A stretch of 64,000 nt of DNA from Acinetobacter sp. ANC 4910 (GCF_004331035.1 NZ_SJNT01000008.1:62001-126000); one strand, 5' to 3'; shown: positions 9,361 to 18,165, counted from the first letter of the stretch. A program made the numbers and translations. The notes: generated by a model from the sequence alone, not told the origin.

Positions 9361-9377
9361 ATGTTATATTATAACAT
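9361..9377. promoter_or_regulatory. Zur box upstream of the zinc-free L31 gene
   Basis: A perfect palindrome ATGTTATA-T-TATAACAT, with 8-bp arms and a one-base centre, 30 bases before the rpmE2 start codon. This matches the gamma-proteobacterial Zur operator core (TGTTATANTATAACA). With zinc bound, Zur should repress the gene. Confidence 0.85.
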
Positions 9378-9407
9378 ACCAATTAAGATTCAATAAGGAG
9401 TTTAACC

Positions 9408-9662
9408 ATGCGTCCAAATATTCATCCCGAATATCGTGAAGTGCTGTTCCATGATACCAATGCCGATGCGTATTTTATTATTGGAAGTACCATGCATACA
9501 GCGCAGCAAAAAGACTATCAGGGACAAGTATATCCTTATGTCAGCTTAGATATTTCTAGCGCCTCACATCCGTTTTATACAGGTGAAGTGCGTCAAGCCA
9601 GCAATGAAGGTCGCGTTGCCAGCTTCAATAAACGTTTTGCACGTTTTCAACGGAATCATTAA
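9408..9662 (+). CDS. rpmE2: Type B 50S ribosomal protein L31 (zinc-independent paralogue)
   Basis: 84-residue L31 of the C-minus class. The protein contains no cysteine at all, so it cannot carry the CxxC zinc site of ordinary L31. N-terminal [20 protein letters not shown] and the central [18 protein letters not shown] are typical. In zinc starvation such paralogues replace the zinc-containing L31 on ribosomes and release zinc for other uses. AAGGAG lies seven bases before the ATG, and the Zur palindrome upstream supports this regulation directly. A strong terminator follows. Confidence 0.95.
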   Translation: MRPNIHPEYREVLFHDTNADAYFIIGSTMHTAQQKDYQGQVYPYVSLDISSASHPFYTGEVRQASNEGRVASFNKRFARFQRNH

Positions 9663-9707
9663 AAATTAATCTTAATTTAAGTTTGACGTTCTAGACTACA
9701 ACTATTC

Positions 9708-9749
9708 AGAAGTCTAAGTCCCCTATCCTCCACTTAGACTTCTTTTTTT
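9708..9749 (+). terminator. Terminator of rpmE2
   Basis: 12-bp perfect stem AGAAGTCTAAGT / ACTTAGACTTCT with a 12-base loop and a following T-run. Confidence 0.88.
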
Positions 9750-9753
9750 ATGC

Positions 9754-10137
9754 TTAAGTTTTAAGCTGCAATAAATAAGAAAAAATAACATAGCCCACAG
9801 CCAGAAAAATCACCCCAAGAATGACACTTGAAACGGCATAGCCAATTGCCCACAGGGCTTGTCCTTCGCGCAATAAATTAAAGGTTTCTAATCCGAAGCT
9901 GGAAAATGTGGTAAAGCCACCTAAAATGCCCACCATCAAAAATAAACGCGCATTGTTCTGTAAAGTCGGATATTGCTGACTAAAGGCAAAAAATACACCT
10001 GCCAAAAAACAACCCAGCAAGTTAATACACCACGTCGCCCACGGAAAGGTCGAACTGGTTTTAATGAAATAACTGCCCAAACCATAACGAGAAACAGCAC
10101 CGATTGCACCACCCAGTGCCACTAATAGCCAATTCAT
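9754..10137 (-). CDS. crcB: Fluoride channel CrcB/Fluc
   Basis: 127-residue four-helix membrane protein that forms the dual-topology fluoride exporter. GGFTTFSSFGLE is the conserved pore motif with its phenylalanines, and GGAIGAVSRYGLG at the N terminus is also typical. Full length, ATG start. The family is often controlled by a fluoride riboswitch, but I do not see the conserved riboswitch core in the 150 bases upstream. It is convergent with rpmE2 and divergent from the HopJ gene. Confidence 0.94.
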   Translation of the reverse strand: MNWLLVALGGAIGAVSRYGLGSYFIKTSSTFPWATWCINLLGCFLAGVFFAFSQQYPTLQNNARLFLMVGILGGFTTFSSFGLETFNLLREGQALWAIGYAVSSVILGVIFLAVGYVIFSYLLQLKT

Positions 10138-10299
10138 GCTTACATGATCTACATTAAATAAACCCTGTTATCCTCCTCTCATCGCGTATTGTCAACGCTG
10201 ATCCTTGTAAGATAAGAACATAACCCATATAAAAAACATCCGAATTTAGGCAAAATTTGCTATAGTCAGAAGCTATTTTCTACTGTGTTTGAGGACATT

Positions 10300-10632
10300 A
10301 TGGCTCAGGACTTACTGGCACAATTACAATCAGGTGAAGCTAAATTTGCAGATGTATTGGCTTATATCGAAGCACGTTATAGCCATAGCCCAACGGCGTT
10401 CAAAAATGGACAACACAGCAATGCTGCAACTGAAAACCAAGGCAGTGCCAAAGTCTTTTCTTTTGCCAAGCTAAATGATTTAAATCCTGAGCAAACCTTG
10501 TCTTTATTTGCAGAACACTATGCTGCAGTATTGGCTACGCCTGAAGCAACAGATCATCAGAACATTCGCCAATTTATGCAAAATGGCTGGGCGGGCATTG
10601 AGTTTGATGGGCAAGCGTTAACTGCAAAATAA
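10300..10632 (+). CDS. HopJ family protein
   Basis: 110-residue protein matching the HopJ type III effector family (PF08888): FADVLAYIEARYSHSPTAFK, then NQGSAKVFSFAKLNDLNPEQ and the C-terminal MQNGWAGIEFDG. Despite its name the family is common in non-pathogens without type III secretion, and its real function is unknown. No signal peptide. The frame opens with a GTG at 10285, but GAGGA at 10291-10295 sits just before the ATG at 10300, so I use that start. Confidence 0.85.
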   Translation: MAQDLLAQLQSGEAKFADVLAYIEARYSHSPTAFKNGQHSNAATENQGSAKVFSFAKLNDLNPEQTLSLFAEHYAAVLATPEATDHQNIRQFMQNGWAGIEFDGQALTAK

Positions 10633-10652
10633 TTGCACATTCATCTGCAAAA

Positions 10653-10705
10653 GCACTGTTCAAATTTGTCCTTCACTTCACAATGAAATAAAGATTGAAC
10701 AGTGC
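10653..10705 (+). repeat. 11-bp inverted repeat downstream of the HopJ gene
   Basis: Perfect arms GCACTGTTCAA (10653-10663) and TTGAACAGTGC (10695-10705), 31 bases apart, lying between two convergent genes. No T-run follows. It may form a transcript-end hairpin for both genes. Confidence 0.6.
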
Positions 10706-10719
10706 CCTAACCAATTCAA

Positions 10720-11283
10720 TTATGCTTTGACTTTTTCAATCCAAACAATCGATTTCACCCGAAACAACTCACACGCACCATCGCCCGTATCTGTGGGTGT
10801 TAAAGATGAGCGCCAAACCAGATCTTTGTCTTTAATCTCGACCAAATCACCCTGCAAGCGCACCAAATCTCCTCGTTTAACTTTCTGAATTTGCTGTGCA
10901 ACCTGCGGATTGGCAGGAATAATATGCATATTCGACACCATTTGCATGGCTTGTACTGTCGACACAGGGACTTTATCCATTTTCCAATTTAGGTAACGGT
11001 CATATTGATTGACTGAAATATGACGGGCTATTTCAGGTTCTGCAAACAACCCCCAACTGACCGCATAATCAATCGGTGAAAACTTGGCTTGTTCATCATC
11101 GCTATAGGCTTTAGACCCCAAAATTCGGAAATCCCCCTTAAACGGCTGCAACACAGAAATCGATTGATCTTTAGCAATCGGTGCCAAACCCTTGGCAATA
11201 TTATATTCAATCGAAGATGCCATTGAGCCTGTACTTAACATACTCAAACCCAATAATGACAGTGCAATGAGTCGAATGTTCAT
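10720..11283 (-). CDS. Conserved secreted protein of unknown function
   Basis: 187 residues. An N-terminal signal peptide (LIALSLLGLSMLSTGSMA, residues about 4-21) with probable cleavage after SMA predicts a periplasmic location. Central YDRYLNWKMDK and HIIPANP, then VKRGDLVRLQGDLVEIKDKD, WRSSLTPTDTGDGACELFRV. I recognise this C-terminal pattern (RGD.V.L.G.LV...WR.SL.R.DTG.GACE) as a conserved but functionally unassigned proteobacterial family; it looks like a small beta-barrel ligand-binding domain. The ATG at 11283 has AAGAGG upstream and begins the signal peptide; the longer frame to 11403 does not. Confidence 0.7.
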   Translation of the reverse strand: MNIRLIALSLLGLSMLSTGSMASSIEYNIAKGLAPIAKDQSISVLQPFKGDFRILGSKAYSDDEQAKFSPIDYAVSWGLFAEPEIARHISVNQYDRYLNWKMDKVPVSTVQAMQMVSNMHIIPANPQVAQQIQKVKRGDLVRLQGDLVEIKDKDLVWRSSLTPTDTGDGACELFRVKSIVWIEKVKA

Positions 11284-11431
11284 GGCTACCTCTTGCAATA
11301 CATTTAAACCTGTTCTAGTGTCAATCTTACGCCTGAACCCAAGCTTAAAATTTGCAGAATTGGTAACAATATAGAAGAGTTTGGTCACAACCACCCAATT
11401 CAACCGCTATTTAGAGTGAACAGATACCGCC

Positions 11432-12064
11432 ATGCTTTATCAGTTTTATCAACAACAGATTTTCCCTCACCTGCTCAATCAGGTCATGCAAACGCCCAGT
11501 TTAATGGATAAGCGGCGCGAGCTTTTGCTACCCGTTGCAGGTGAAGTACTCGAAATTGGCTTTGGGACAGGCATCAATTTACCGTTTTATCAAAATGTAG
11601 ATTTACTCTACGCCCTCGAGCCGAATCAAGATATTTTTAAATTGGCATCAAGCCGAATTTTTGCAAGTGATATCGAAGTGCAGCATTTACAAGCCCGTGC
11701 GGAACATATTCCCTTAGCCGATCACTCTATCGACCATGTGGTGAGCACGTGGACCTTGTGTAGCGTAAAACGACTGGACCAAGTCTTGCAAGAAATTCAA
11801 CGCGTACTCAAACCCAATGGTACGCTGCATTTGGTCGAGCATGTGCTCAATACTGAGAAAAAAAGCATACGCCAATTACAACATCTGATTACGCCTATTC
11901 AAAAACGTTTGGCAGATGGTTGTCGCTTAAATCGTAATATTGAACTGGCATTACTCAAAGCTGGTTTTAGCCTGACCCAATATGACTATTTTTATGCCGA
12001 AGGTATTCCCCAAATTGGGCAGCAAATGTTGTTGGCACATGTACAAAAAGCTTCGGCTTCTTAA
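11432..12064 (+). CDS. Class I SAM-dependent methyltransferase
   Basis: 210 residues with a Rossmann-type methyltransferase fold. VLEIGFGTGINLPFY is SAM-binding motif I, YALEPNQD motif II with the acidic ribose ligand, and HVVSTWTLCSVK plus ILKPNGTLHLVEHV-like sequence (VLKPNGTLHLVEHV) motifs IV-VI. The layout is that of the Methyltransf_11 / METTL7-like group. Substrate unknown; the gene context (a divergent secreted protein and a convergent nuclease-like protein) gives no clue. Confidence 0.85.
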   Translation: MLYQFYQQQIFPHLLNQVMQTPSLMDKRRELLLPVAGEVLEIGFGTGINLPFYQNVDLLYALEPNQDIFKLASSRIFASDIEVQHLQARAEHIPLADHSIDHVVSTWTLCSVKRLDQVLQEIQRVLKPNGTLHLVEHVLNTEKKSIRQLQHLITPIQKRLADGCRLNRNIELALLKAGFSLTQYDYFYAEGIPQIGQQMLLAHVQKASAS

Positions 12065-12095
12065 ATGTCAGTCGTACAATATTTGAGGTGTTGCG

Positions 12096-12566
12096 TTAGC
12101 TATCTTCAAAGTCAATCCGAATGGTCTCAAAACGAATTCGACCCTGCTGAATGGCTTGTGCAATCGCTTGCTGACCTTTGGTTAAGCGCGCACCGCCACT
12201 TTTAATATCAATCAGTACAATCTCAATATCATCGACTTTACCTTGCCCATCACGCAAATCGGTATAACCATCAAAAACCACATAATCTACAGGATCGCCT
12301 AAAAACTTGGCATCACTGGGTAAGTATTGAAATTCGGGTAAAATGGGCGCAAATTGTTCCGCCATTTTGCCTTTTAACACCGCACGACTGGTATTCACAC
12401 TGCGTTTTTGTGCATTGATTAATGCTTGCTGATGTTCCAGTTGTAACTCCGCAATATATCGCTCATATTCAGCTTTAATTTTACCGTTACGGGTTTGACT
12501 TAAAATTAATGTCGTTAGTACAACACCAATACATGCCCCTATCAGCATAGCCATCCAAATCGACAT
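12096..12566 (-). CDS. Holliday-junction-resolvase-like endonuclease (membrane-anchored)
   Basis: 156 residues. A single N-terminal membrane helix (MAMLIGACIGVVLTTLIL) is followed by a charged, coiled-coil-like stretch and then a nuclease-like domain of the PF10107 type: PVDYVVFDGYTD, then IEIVLIDIKSGGARL, where Asp and the D-x-K pair fit the PD-(D/E)xK catalytic pattern, and QQAIAQAIQQGRIRFETIRI. The family is named for similarity to archaeal Holliday junction resolvases; activity on junctions has not been shown for bacterial members as far as I know. Divergent from the ParA-like gene. Confidence 0.8.
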   Translation of the reverse strand: MSIWMAMLIGACIGVVLTTLILSQTRNGKIKAEYERYIAELQLEHQQALINAQKRSVNTSRAVLKGKMAEQFAPILPEFQYLPSDAKFLGDPVDYVVFDGYTDLRDGQGKVDDIEIVLIDIKSGGARLTKGQQAIAQAIQQGRIRFETIRIDFEDS

Positions 12567-12677
12567 GCATTCTTCCTAACTTCAAATAAATTTTGACTTA
12601 CAACTTTTGTTCTGTGCCCTAATCTTCGCACAAAAGAATGATATGCTAGGACTGAACAAAATTAAATCTTTAGGGTC

Positions 12678-13322
12678 ATGAAAACAATTTTAATTGCCAA
12701 TCAGAAAGGGGGTTGTGGGAAAACTATCACAGCGATTAGTCTTGCCGCAGCATTAGCACAAAAAGGCTATAAAGTTGCTCTGGCCGATGCTGACAATCAG
12801 AAATCGGCACGTCAGTGGCTGAAACAACGCCCTGAAAGTGCTGCCAACATTCAAAGTCTGGATTGGCGTCAGGACAAATCCGTCGGAGAAAGTCCTAAAC
12901 ATATTGAGTATCTGGTGATTGATGCACCAGGTGCATTATCAGACAGTCAGGCTGAACAACTGATCAGTGAAGCCCATACAATTATCACACCATTGCAGCC
13001 TTCATTTTTCGATATTGACAGTACCCGTCGTTTCTTAAAACATTTACAAGAGATCAAGCGGATTCGTAAAGGTAAAGTGCAGATTTTACTGTTGGCCAAC
13101 CGCGTTAAAGCCAATACCTCGGGTTCAAAAGAAATTCAGGATTTTTTCAGCAAAATTGAACAACAACCTGTCGCATGGATTTCAGAACGTACCGCTTATG
13201 GGCAACTGGCTATGCAAGGTTTAACTGTATTTGATAAATCTCAGAAAAACTATTTAACCCTGCAAAGCCAATGGCAGCCTGTATTGAATGCCATTATTGA
13301 TGATCCAAGTGAGTGGTTCTGA
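12678..13322 (+). CDS. Orphan ParA/MinD-like ATPase
   Basis: 214-residue ParA-superfamily ATPase. The deviant Walker [15 protein letters not shown] is at residues 10-23, the Walker A-prime region at [12 protein letters not shown], and Walker B at [12 protein letters not shown]. No parB or centromere-like repeat is nearby, so this is not the chromosome-partition pair; orphan ParA proteins often position a protein cargo such as a pilus or chemosensory machine, or regulate a neighbouring gene. It is followed after about 110 bases by a membrane protein of the AI-2E family. The cargo cannot be inferred. Confidence 0.85.
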   Translation: MKTILIANQKGGCGKTITAISLAAALAQKGYKVALADADNQKSARQWLKQRPESAANIQSLDWRQDKSVGESPKHIEYLVIDAPGALSDSQAEQLISEAHTIITPLQPSFFDIDSTRRFLKHLQEIKRIRKGKVQILLLANRVKANTSGSKEIQDFFSKIEQQPVAWISERTAYGQLAMQGLTVFDKSQKNYLTLQSQWQPVLNAIIDDPSEWF

Positions 13323-13430
13323 TTTTTCAGGATAATACGGCCCCCATCGAGATTATGTGAAACTTACCGAGCACTCATTTTCGAGTGTGCTGTTTTCGGT
13401 TAAGATGAGTTTGACCCTTAATATTGATCA

Positions 13431-14570
13431 GTGAAGATAGTGCAACAATACGCGCCTACAATACAGAAAGTCTTGTTATTTGGATTGTTTTTTATCCTGA
13501 TGTTTTTGGGCTTTCATGTGCTCAAATACTTTATTGTGCCTGTACTGTGGGCCACGATTATTGCCTATATGACTTGGCCCCTATACCAGTCCATTTACCG
13601 TTCCTGTGGTCAACGCTCTACCCTTAGCGCAACACTGATGATCTTATTCATTATTTTGGTGATTGGTATTCCACTCACCTTTGCCATTTTTATTTTGCAG
13701 CATGAGGGACGTAATCTCTATTACGAGCTACAAAAACAAGTTTTTTCTGGGCATTTTAATGTGCCTCAATTTATCCGTGACCTCCCTGTGATTGGTAAAG
13801 AAGTTACGCGTACTCTTAAAGAATTAAATCAAGATCCAAACAGCATTATTCAGAATATTTCCAATTGGATTCAAGGTCATCTGAATTATGGCAAATTTCT
13901 ATTGAATGAAATTAGTAAAAATATTATTAAACTGTGTTTCGCCATCATGTCGCTGTTTTTCTTTTACCGTGATGGACAAACCATTTTAAATCAGGTTAGT
14001 AAAGCGCTTGAAATGGTCATTGGTCCACGCGTACACCATTATATTGATACCATCTCTGAAACCACACGCGCTGTGGTCTATGGCGTGGGTTTAACTGCTG
14101 TTGCACAGTCATTTTTAGCAGGTCTGAGCTATTTGGTTGCAGGTGTGCCGAATCCAATGGTACTGACCATTATTACCTTCTTACTGGCACTCATTCCCTT
14201 CGGTCCTCCTTTGGCCTATACCTCTGTTGCCCTCTGGCTGTTTGCTCAGGGACAAACCATTGAAGCGATTGGTGTTATGGCGTGGGGGGTCTGTATTGTG
14301 AGTACTGCGGACAATGTCATTCGTCCTTTGGTCATTTCTGGCGCAACCCAAATTCCATTCTTACTCATTATGTTTGGGGTGTTGGGTGGTATTGCCAGCT
14401 TCGGTTTGGTCGGACTCTTTATTGGCCCCGTAATTTTAGCGGTGTTGCTCGCCATTTGGCGTGAATGGCTACATGAAACCCATGAAGATGAAGCACTGAT
14501 CATGCCTAAAGCAACTCTCGCCTATGATCTGGATAATGACTTTGATCCCCCCAAAGATCCTCCTCAATAA
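13431..14570 (+). CDS. AI-2E family transporter (PerM/YdiK-like)
   Basis: 379-residue membrane protein of family PF01594. Hydrophobic segments at both ends flank a soluble central region (about residues 95-150), followed by the conserved stretches YVGVLTAVAQ-like (VYGVGLTAVAQSFLAGLSYL) and IPFGPPLAYTSVALWLF. The C-terminal tail is acidic and proline-rich. Members export AI-2 or act as sodium/proton antiporters, but most are uncharacterised. The start is a GTG at 13431. A possible hairpin (GCACTC...GAGTGTGC, 13371-13390) lies before it, after the ParA gene. Confidence 0.85.
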   Translation: MKIVQQYAPTIQKVLLFGLFFILMFLGFHVLKYFIVPVLWATIIAYMTWPLYQSIYRSCGQRSTLSATLMILFIILVIGIPLTFAIFILQHEGRNLYYELQKQVFSGHFNVPQFIRDLPVIGKEVTRTLKELNQDPNSIIQNISNWIQGHLNYGKFLLNEISKNIIKLCFAIMSLFFFYRDGQTILNQVSKALEMVIGPRVHHYIDTISETTRAVVYGVGLTAVAQSFLAGLSYLVAGVPNPMVLTIITFLLALIPFGPPLAYTSVALWLFAQGQTIEAIGVMAWGVCIVSTADNVIRPLVISGATQIPFLLIMFGVLGGIASFGLVGLFIGPVILAVLLAIWREWLHETHEDEALIMPKATLAYDLDNDFDPPKDPPQ

Positions 14571-14581
14571 GATCTCATCTT

Positions 14582-14611
14582 AAAGCCAGTGGTATGCCAA
14601 CTGGCTTTTTT
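14582..14611 (+). terminator. Terminator of the AI-2E-family gene
   Basis: AAAGCCAGT (14582-14590) / ACTGGCTTT (14600-14608) stem with a 9-base loop and a T-run, 12 bases after the stop codon. Confidence 0.88.
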
Positions 14612-14715
14612 ATTGATGAAACTCATACATTCCCAAACTCAATCAATACTTTATTCATGCTGAATCTCTGATTAAATAGTGATCACTTACAGATATCACA
14701 GAATAAGGAATATCG

Positions 14716-15261
14716 ATGCGAACTTCTTACTTCAATACTGGGGTACTTTCACTATGTACTGCTCTGCTGATTGCAGGTTGTAGCACAACACCACCCCAAT
14801 CCACATCCAATGTGCGTACAGTTCAATTAAATAGTGTTTCTGCCCAAGGCATTGGTGCTTCGGTCGGGACCGTGACCTTACAAGACAGCCCAGTCGGCTT
14901 AATCATTCAAACGCAGTTAACCAACCTGCCTGCTGGCCCTCATGGCTTCCATATCCATGAAAAAGGCTCCTGTGAACCTGCTGAAAAAGACGGAAAAATG
15001 GTGGCAGGTTTAGCTGCGGGCGGACATTACAATCCAACGCAAGTCGCCCACGGAACCCCAATGACGGGTCATCTGGGCGATTTACCCGTGTTACATGTAA
15101 ATTCTGCTGGACAATCGCAACTCAAACTGATTGCACCACGCTTAAAACTGGCAGATGTTCAAGGGCATGCCTTGATGATTCATGCAGGTAGTGATAATTA
15201 TGCCGATCAACCTAAACCTTTCGGCGGTGGTGGAGAACGCATTGCCTGTGGTGTCATTTAA
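14716..15261 (+). CDS. sodC: Cu-Zn superoxide dismutase, lipoprotein form
   Basis: 181-residue periplasmic superoxide dismutase. It converts superoxide to hydrogen peroxide and oxygen. Copper ligands lie in HGFHIHEKGSC and the C-terminal ALMIHAGSDNYAD; the zinc loop is GGHYNPTQVAHG...HLGDLPVL; the disulfide Cys pair is in GSCEP and RIACGVI. The N terminus is a lipoprotein signal with lipobox LIAGC (cleavage before Cys22), so the enzyme should be tethered to a membrane rather than free. AAGGAA precedes the ATG. A DnaA-box cluster begins seven bases after the stop codon. Confidence 0.95.
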   Translation: MRTSYFNTGVLSLCTALLIAGCSTTPPQSTSNVRTVQLNSVSAQGIGASVGTVTLQDSPVGLIIQTQLTNLPAGPHGFHIHEKGSCEPAEKDGKMVAGLAAGGHYNPTQVAHGTPMTGHLGDLPVLHVNSAGQSQLKLIAPRLKLADVQGHALMIHAGSDNYADQPKPFGGGGERIACGVI

Positions 15262-15268
15262 GTCCAAC

Positions 15269-15344
15269 TGTGGATAAGTTCCGGGTTATACACAATGCCG
15301 TACAAAGCCTAAATGTACTGTTGATAAACCAAAACTTATCCACA
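15269..15344. other. Cluster of DnaA boxes
   Basis: Within 76 bases: a perfect TTATCCACA on the minus strand (15269-15277), TTATACACA on the plus strand (15286-15294, fits TTATNCACA), a one-mismatch box TTATCAACA on the minus strand (15319-15327), and a perfect TTATCCACA on the plus strand (15336-15344). No dnaA, dnaN or other origin genes are nearby, so this is not obviously oriC. It may titrate or recharge DnaA, or regulate the following gene. Confidence 0.6.
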
Positions 15345-15512
15345 ATTCTGTCCTACACATGCCTTATTCAATAAGAATTTTCACTTTAACTGCGGTCTCT
15401 TCATACAGAGCCGCCGCTTAAAGCAAAACGAAAAGATCAATCAAGAATTGACAGCTAGACTAAAAAAGGTCAGGCTCATTGAAAACGATAACATTCTATA
15501 AAGAACAACATT

Positions 15513-17663
15513 GTGAATCCTTTACGTCAGTTTCTGCGTCCTTTTTTCTCCAATTCAATTTGGGTCTATTGCCTACAAATATTGATTGTGTTGACAGGAA
15601 CAACATTGGGTTTGTTCTATGCAGGCCATCAACTGCTTATCGTTCCCGTAACGCTAGGTGCAATTGCTGCCGCACTGACCGATTTTGATGATCGACTCAG
15701 TATTCGCCTACGTAATCTGCTCTATGTCTGTATTTTATTTTTTAGTGTCAGCAGCATTCTCGAATTTCTCGCCCCGTATAAATTGCTGTTTATTTTGTAT
15801 TTGTCTTTATCCAGTGCCTTCCTGATTTTGATGGGTGCACTGGGACAACGCTATGCTGCCATTTCCTTTGGCACCATTTTACTGTCGATTTACACCATGT
15901 TCGGACTGAGTGAATATCACGCATGGTATCAACAGCCCAGTTATTTTGTCTTGGGGGCAATCTGGTACGGACTCAGTTCTATTTTGTTTTATTTACTCAA
16001 ACCCACTCAGGCTGTACAAGATAATTTAGCGCAAAGCTTTCAGCAACTGTCTACATTACTTCAAGCGAAAGCACGACTGTTTGATCCCGATAATATTGAT
16101 AATGTTGAAACGCTACTGTTTGATGTTTCACAACAAAATGCACAAGTGGTACAACGCTTAAATCACTGTAAGGCTTCATTACTCACGCGATTAAAAGCCT
16201 CACGTGCCAATCAAAAAACGATTTATTGGCTCAATCTATATTTTCTGGCGCAAGACATTCACGAGCAAGCCACCTCGAATTATTTGCACTATGAAAATCT
16301 TCATCGCAACTTTAGCCGCACCGATTTGATTTTTCGGATTCAAAAGAATATTCGTTTGCAAGCCAATTCCTGTCAAAAATTGGCGGAATGTATATTGCAG
16401 CAACAGGCTTTTGAAATGGACTCGACACATGCCTCGGCTTTGCAATACCTAGAAGATTCCATGCATCATTGGATTTTAGATCATCCACACAATATTGAAG
16501 TGAAAAACTTGACCTTGGTCCTGCGAAATTTACGTAATGTCCAAGAACAATTTTCCAATTTAGCCATTGAACAAGACCACTACCAACAACATTATTCTGC
16601 ACATCAAGACAATTTAAATCTGCTAGATGATGACATTCATGGCATACCTGATTTGTGGCTTAAACTGCGCCAGCATTTAACCCCACAATCTGCCCTGTTT
16701 CGGCATGCCGTGCGTATTGCCTTTGTCTTTGCTGCTGGATACGCCTTGTCCTTATTGCCTTTTGCCAAAAATGGCTATTGGATTTTACTGACCAGTTTAT
16801 TTGTCTGTCAGATCAGTTATTTTGCCACCAAAAGTCGTTTAAAGCTCAGAACCCTCGGCACATTACTGGGGGTCATTTTAGGTGTTCCACTCTTATACTT
16901 TGTCCCCAGTATTGAAGGACAACTAATCCTCACCATTTTATCAGGGGTGGCTTTTTTCTATTTACGCTCGCAAAAATATGCGATTGCTACTCTCATGGCA
17001 ACCTTAATGGTGCTGTTGATTTTTAATCTGAAGGGTGCGGGTTATGACATCATTTTTCCACGCATTATTGATACCTTACTCGGCTGTTTCATTGCATGGT
17101 TTGCGGTCAGCAGCATTTGGCCTGACTGGAATTTTCGCAACATTTCTAAAAATATTCTCAACAGCAACCAAGCAACTTTGGATTATTTCACCGCGATTGT
17201 GGAGCAATATCAACAGGGCAAAAATAACAGTATGGCTTATCGCAAGGCGCGGCGCTTAGCGCATAATGCACAAATTGAACTCTCCAACATGATTTCAAGC
17301 CTAAGCACTGAACCACAGCCAAATCCTGAACTGATTCAACATGCCTTTCGCTATTTGGTCTACAGCCATAGCCAACTCAGCTACATTGCTGCTTTGGGCA
17401 GCCATCGTGAGCAGGTCCAAGATCCAAAAATTCTTGAGCTGATGCAATGGTGCTTGCAGACCTTAAATAGCAGCTTGATCCAACAACAAGTTTTAAACCC
17501 GCAACTGATACAAAACAAACTGGATGAAATTCAGCAGATCAGCAACGAAACAGAGCTATCTGAACATTGGCAATTGGTACTCAAGCAAATGAGTCTGTTA
17601 CTCGAAACCTTACCTGAATTATTAAGGCTAAAACAACGCTTATTGGCATTAGAGATTAAATGA
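15513..17663 (+). CDS. yccS: YccS-like FUSC-family inner membrane protein
   Basis: 716-residue membrane protein. Two sets of about five to six helices (residues about 15-165 and 395-535), each followed by a long soluble helical region, give the repeated architecture of the FUSC/YccS family related to plant aluminium-activated channels and to AaeB exporters. LPFAKNGYWILLTSLFVCQ starts the second FUSC-type domain. Function is unknown; efflux of aromatic acids is known only for distant relatives. The start is a GTG at 15513 preceded by AAAGAACAAC. It lies 170 bases after the DnaA-box cluster and transcribes away from it. Confidence 0.82.
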   Translation: MNPLRQFLRPFFSNSIWVYCLQILIVLTGTTLGLFYAGHQLLIVPVTLGAIAAALTDFDDRLSIRLRNLLYVCILFFSVSSILEFLAPYKLLFILYLSLSSAFLILMGALGQRYAAISFGTILLSIYTMFGLSEYHAWYQQPSYFVLGAIWYGLSSILFYLLKPTQAVQDNLAQSFQQLSTLLQAKARLFDPDNIDNVETLLFDVSQQNAQVVQRLNHCKASLLTRLKASRANQKTIYWLNLYFLAQDIHEQATSNYLHYENLHRNFSRTDLIFRIQKNIRLQANSCQKLAECILQQQAFEMDSTHASALQYLEDSMHHWILDHPHNIEVKNLTLVLRNLRNVQEQFSNLAIEQDHYQQHYSAHQDNLNLLDDDIHGIPDLWLKLRQHLTPQSALFRHAVRIAFVFAAGYALSLLPFAKNGYWILLTSLFVCQISYFATKSRLKLRTLGTLLGVILGVPLLYFVPSIEGQLILTILSGVAFFYLRSQKYAIATLMATLMVLLIFNLKGAGYDIIFPRIIDTLLGCFIAWFAVSSIWPDWNFRNISKNILNSNQATLDYFTAIVEQYQQGKNNSMAYRKARRLAHNAQIELSNMISSLSTEPQPNPELIQHAFRYLVYSHSQLSYIAALGSHREQVQDPKILELMQWCLQTLNSSLIQQQVLNPQLIQNKLDEIQQISNETELSEHWQLVLKQMSLLLETLPELLRLKQRLLALEIK

Positions 17664-17823
17664 ATATAAATTATGCAAAGTACCCAAAACCTTGTACGCC
17701 TATTGATAATGGACAGCCACTCACAGCATGCAAAGTTTTATCAATTGCACCCATTTTTTATGTATAAAGATTCACCCGTTTCCGCTAGAATCGAGATTCA
17801 TTCTCAATTTTATTGTTTTGAAT

Positions 17824-18108
17824 ATGACTATTAAAACCTTACGTATTGTTGGTTTTCTGGAAGGCTTATCTTTCCTACTTCTCCTGTTTATTGCTATGCC
17901 TTTGAAATATATTTGGGGCAATCCAATCTTAGTGAAATTCGTCGGAATGGGACATGGCATTCTGTTTATTCTATTTTTGGCCGTGCTATTTGTGGTCTGC
18001 GAAAAACAGAAATGGTCGATTAAAATGTTCATTCTGGGCTTTATCGCCTCAATTTTACCCTTCGGCCCCTTTGTTTTTGATCACAAATTAAAGAAATTTG
18101 AATCTTAA
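17824..18108 (+). CDS. DUF3817 small membrane protein
   Basis: 94 residues with three hydrophobic segments and the DUF3817 pattern: LRIVGFLEGLSFLLLLFIAM at the N terminus, PLKYIWGNPILVKFVGMGHG, then a third helix ending in PFGPFVFDHKL. Function unknown. The frame is open to 17728, but the ATG at 17824 is directly followed by the typical N terminus and I use it. A 10-bp hairpin follows. Confidence 0.8.
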   Translation: MTIKTLRIVGFLEGLSFLLLLFIAMPLKYIWGNPILVKFVGMGHGILFILFLAVLFVVCEKQKWSIKMFILGFIASILPFGPFVFDHKLKKFES

Positions 18109-18139
18109 GCAATGCCATTTTCACAGCATCCAAGTGAAT

Positions 18140-18165
18140 CAAACAGGCAGATATTTGCCTGTTTG
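18140..18165. terminator. 10-bp hairpin between convergent genes
   Basis: Perfect CAAACAGGCA (18140-18149) / TGCCTGTTTG (18156-18165) with a 6-base loop. Neither strand has a clean T-run after it, so termination is likely but not certain. Confidence 0.55.

Noticed and set aside
10138..10284. Possible fluoride riboswitch upstream of crcB
   Set aside because: A GCGATGAGAGGAGGATAACAG stretch on the minus strand looked suggestive in part, but the conserved riboswitch core and pseudoknot partner are not present.
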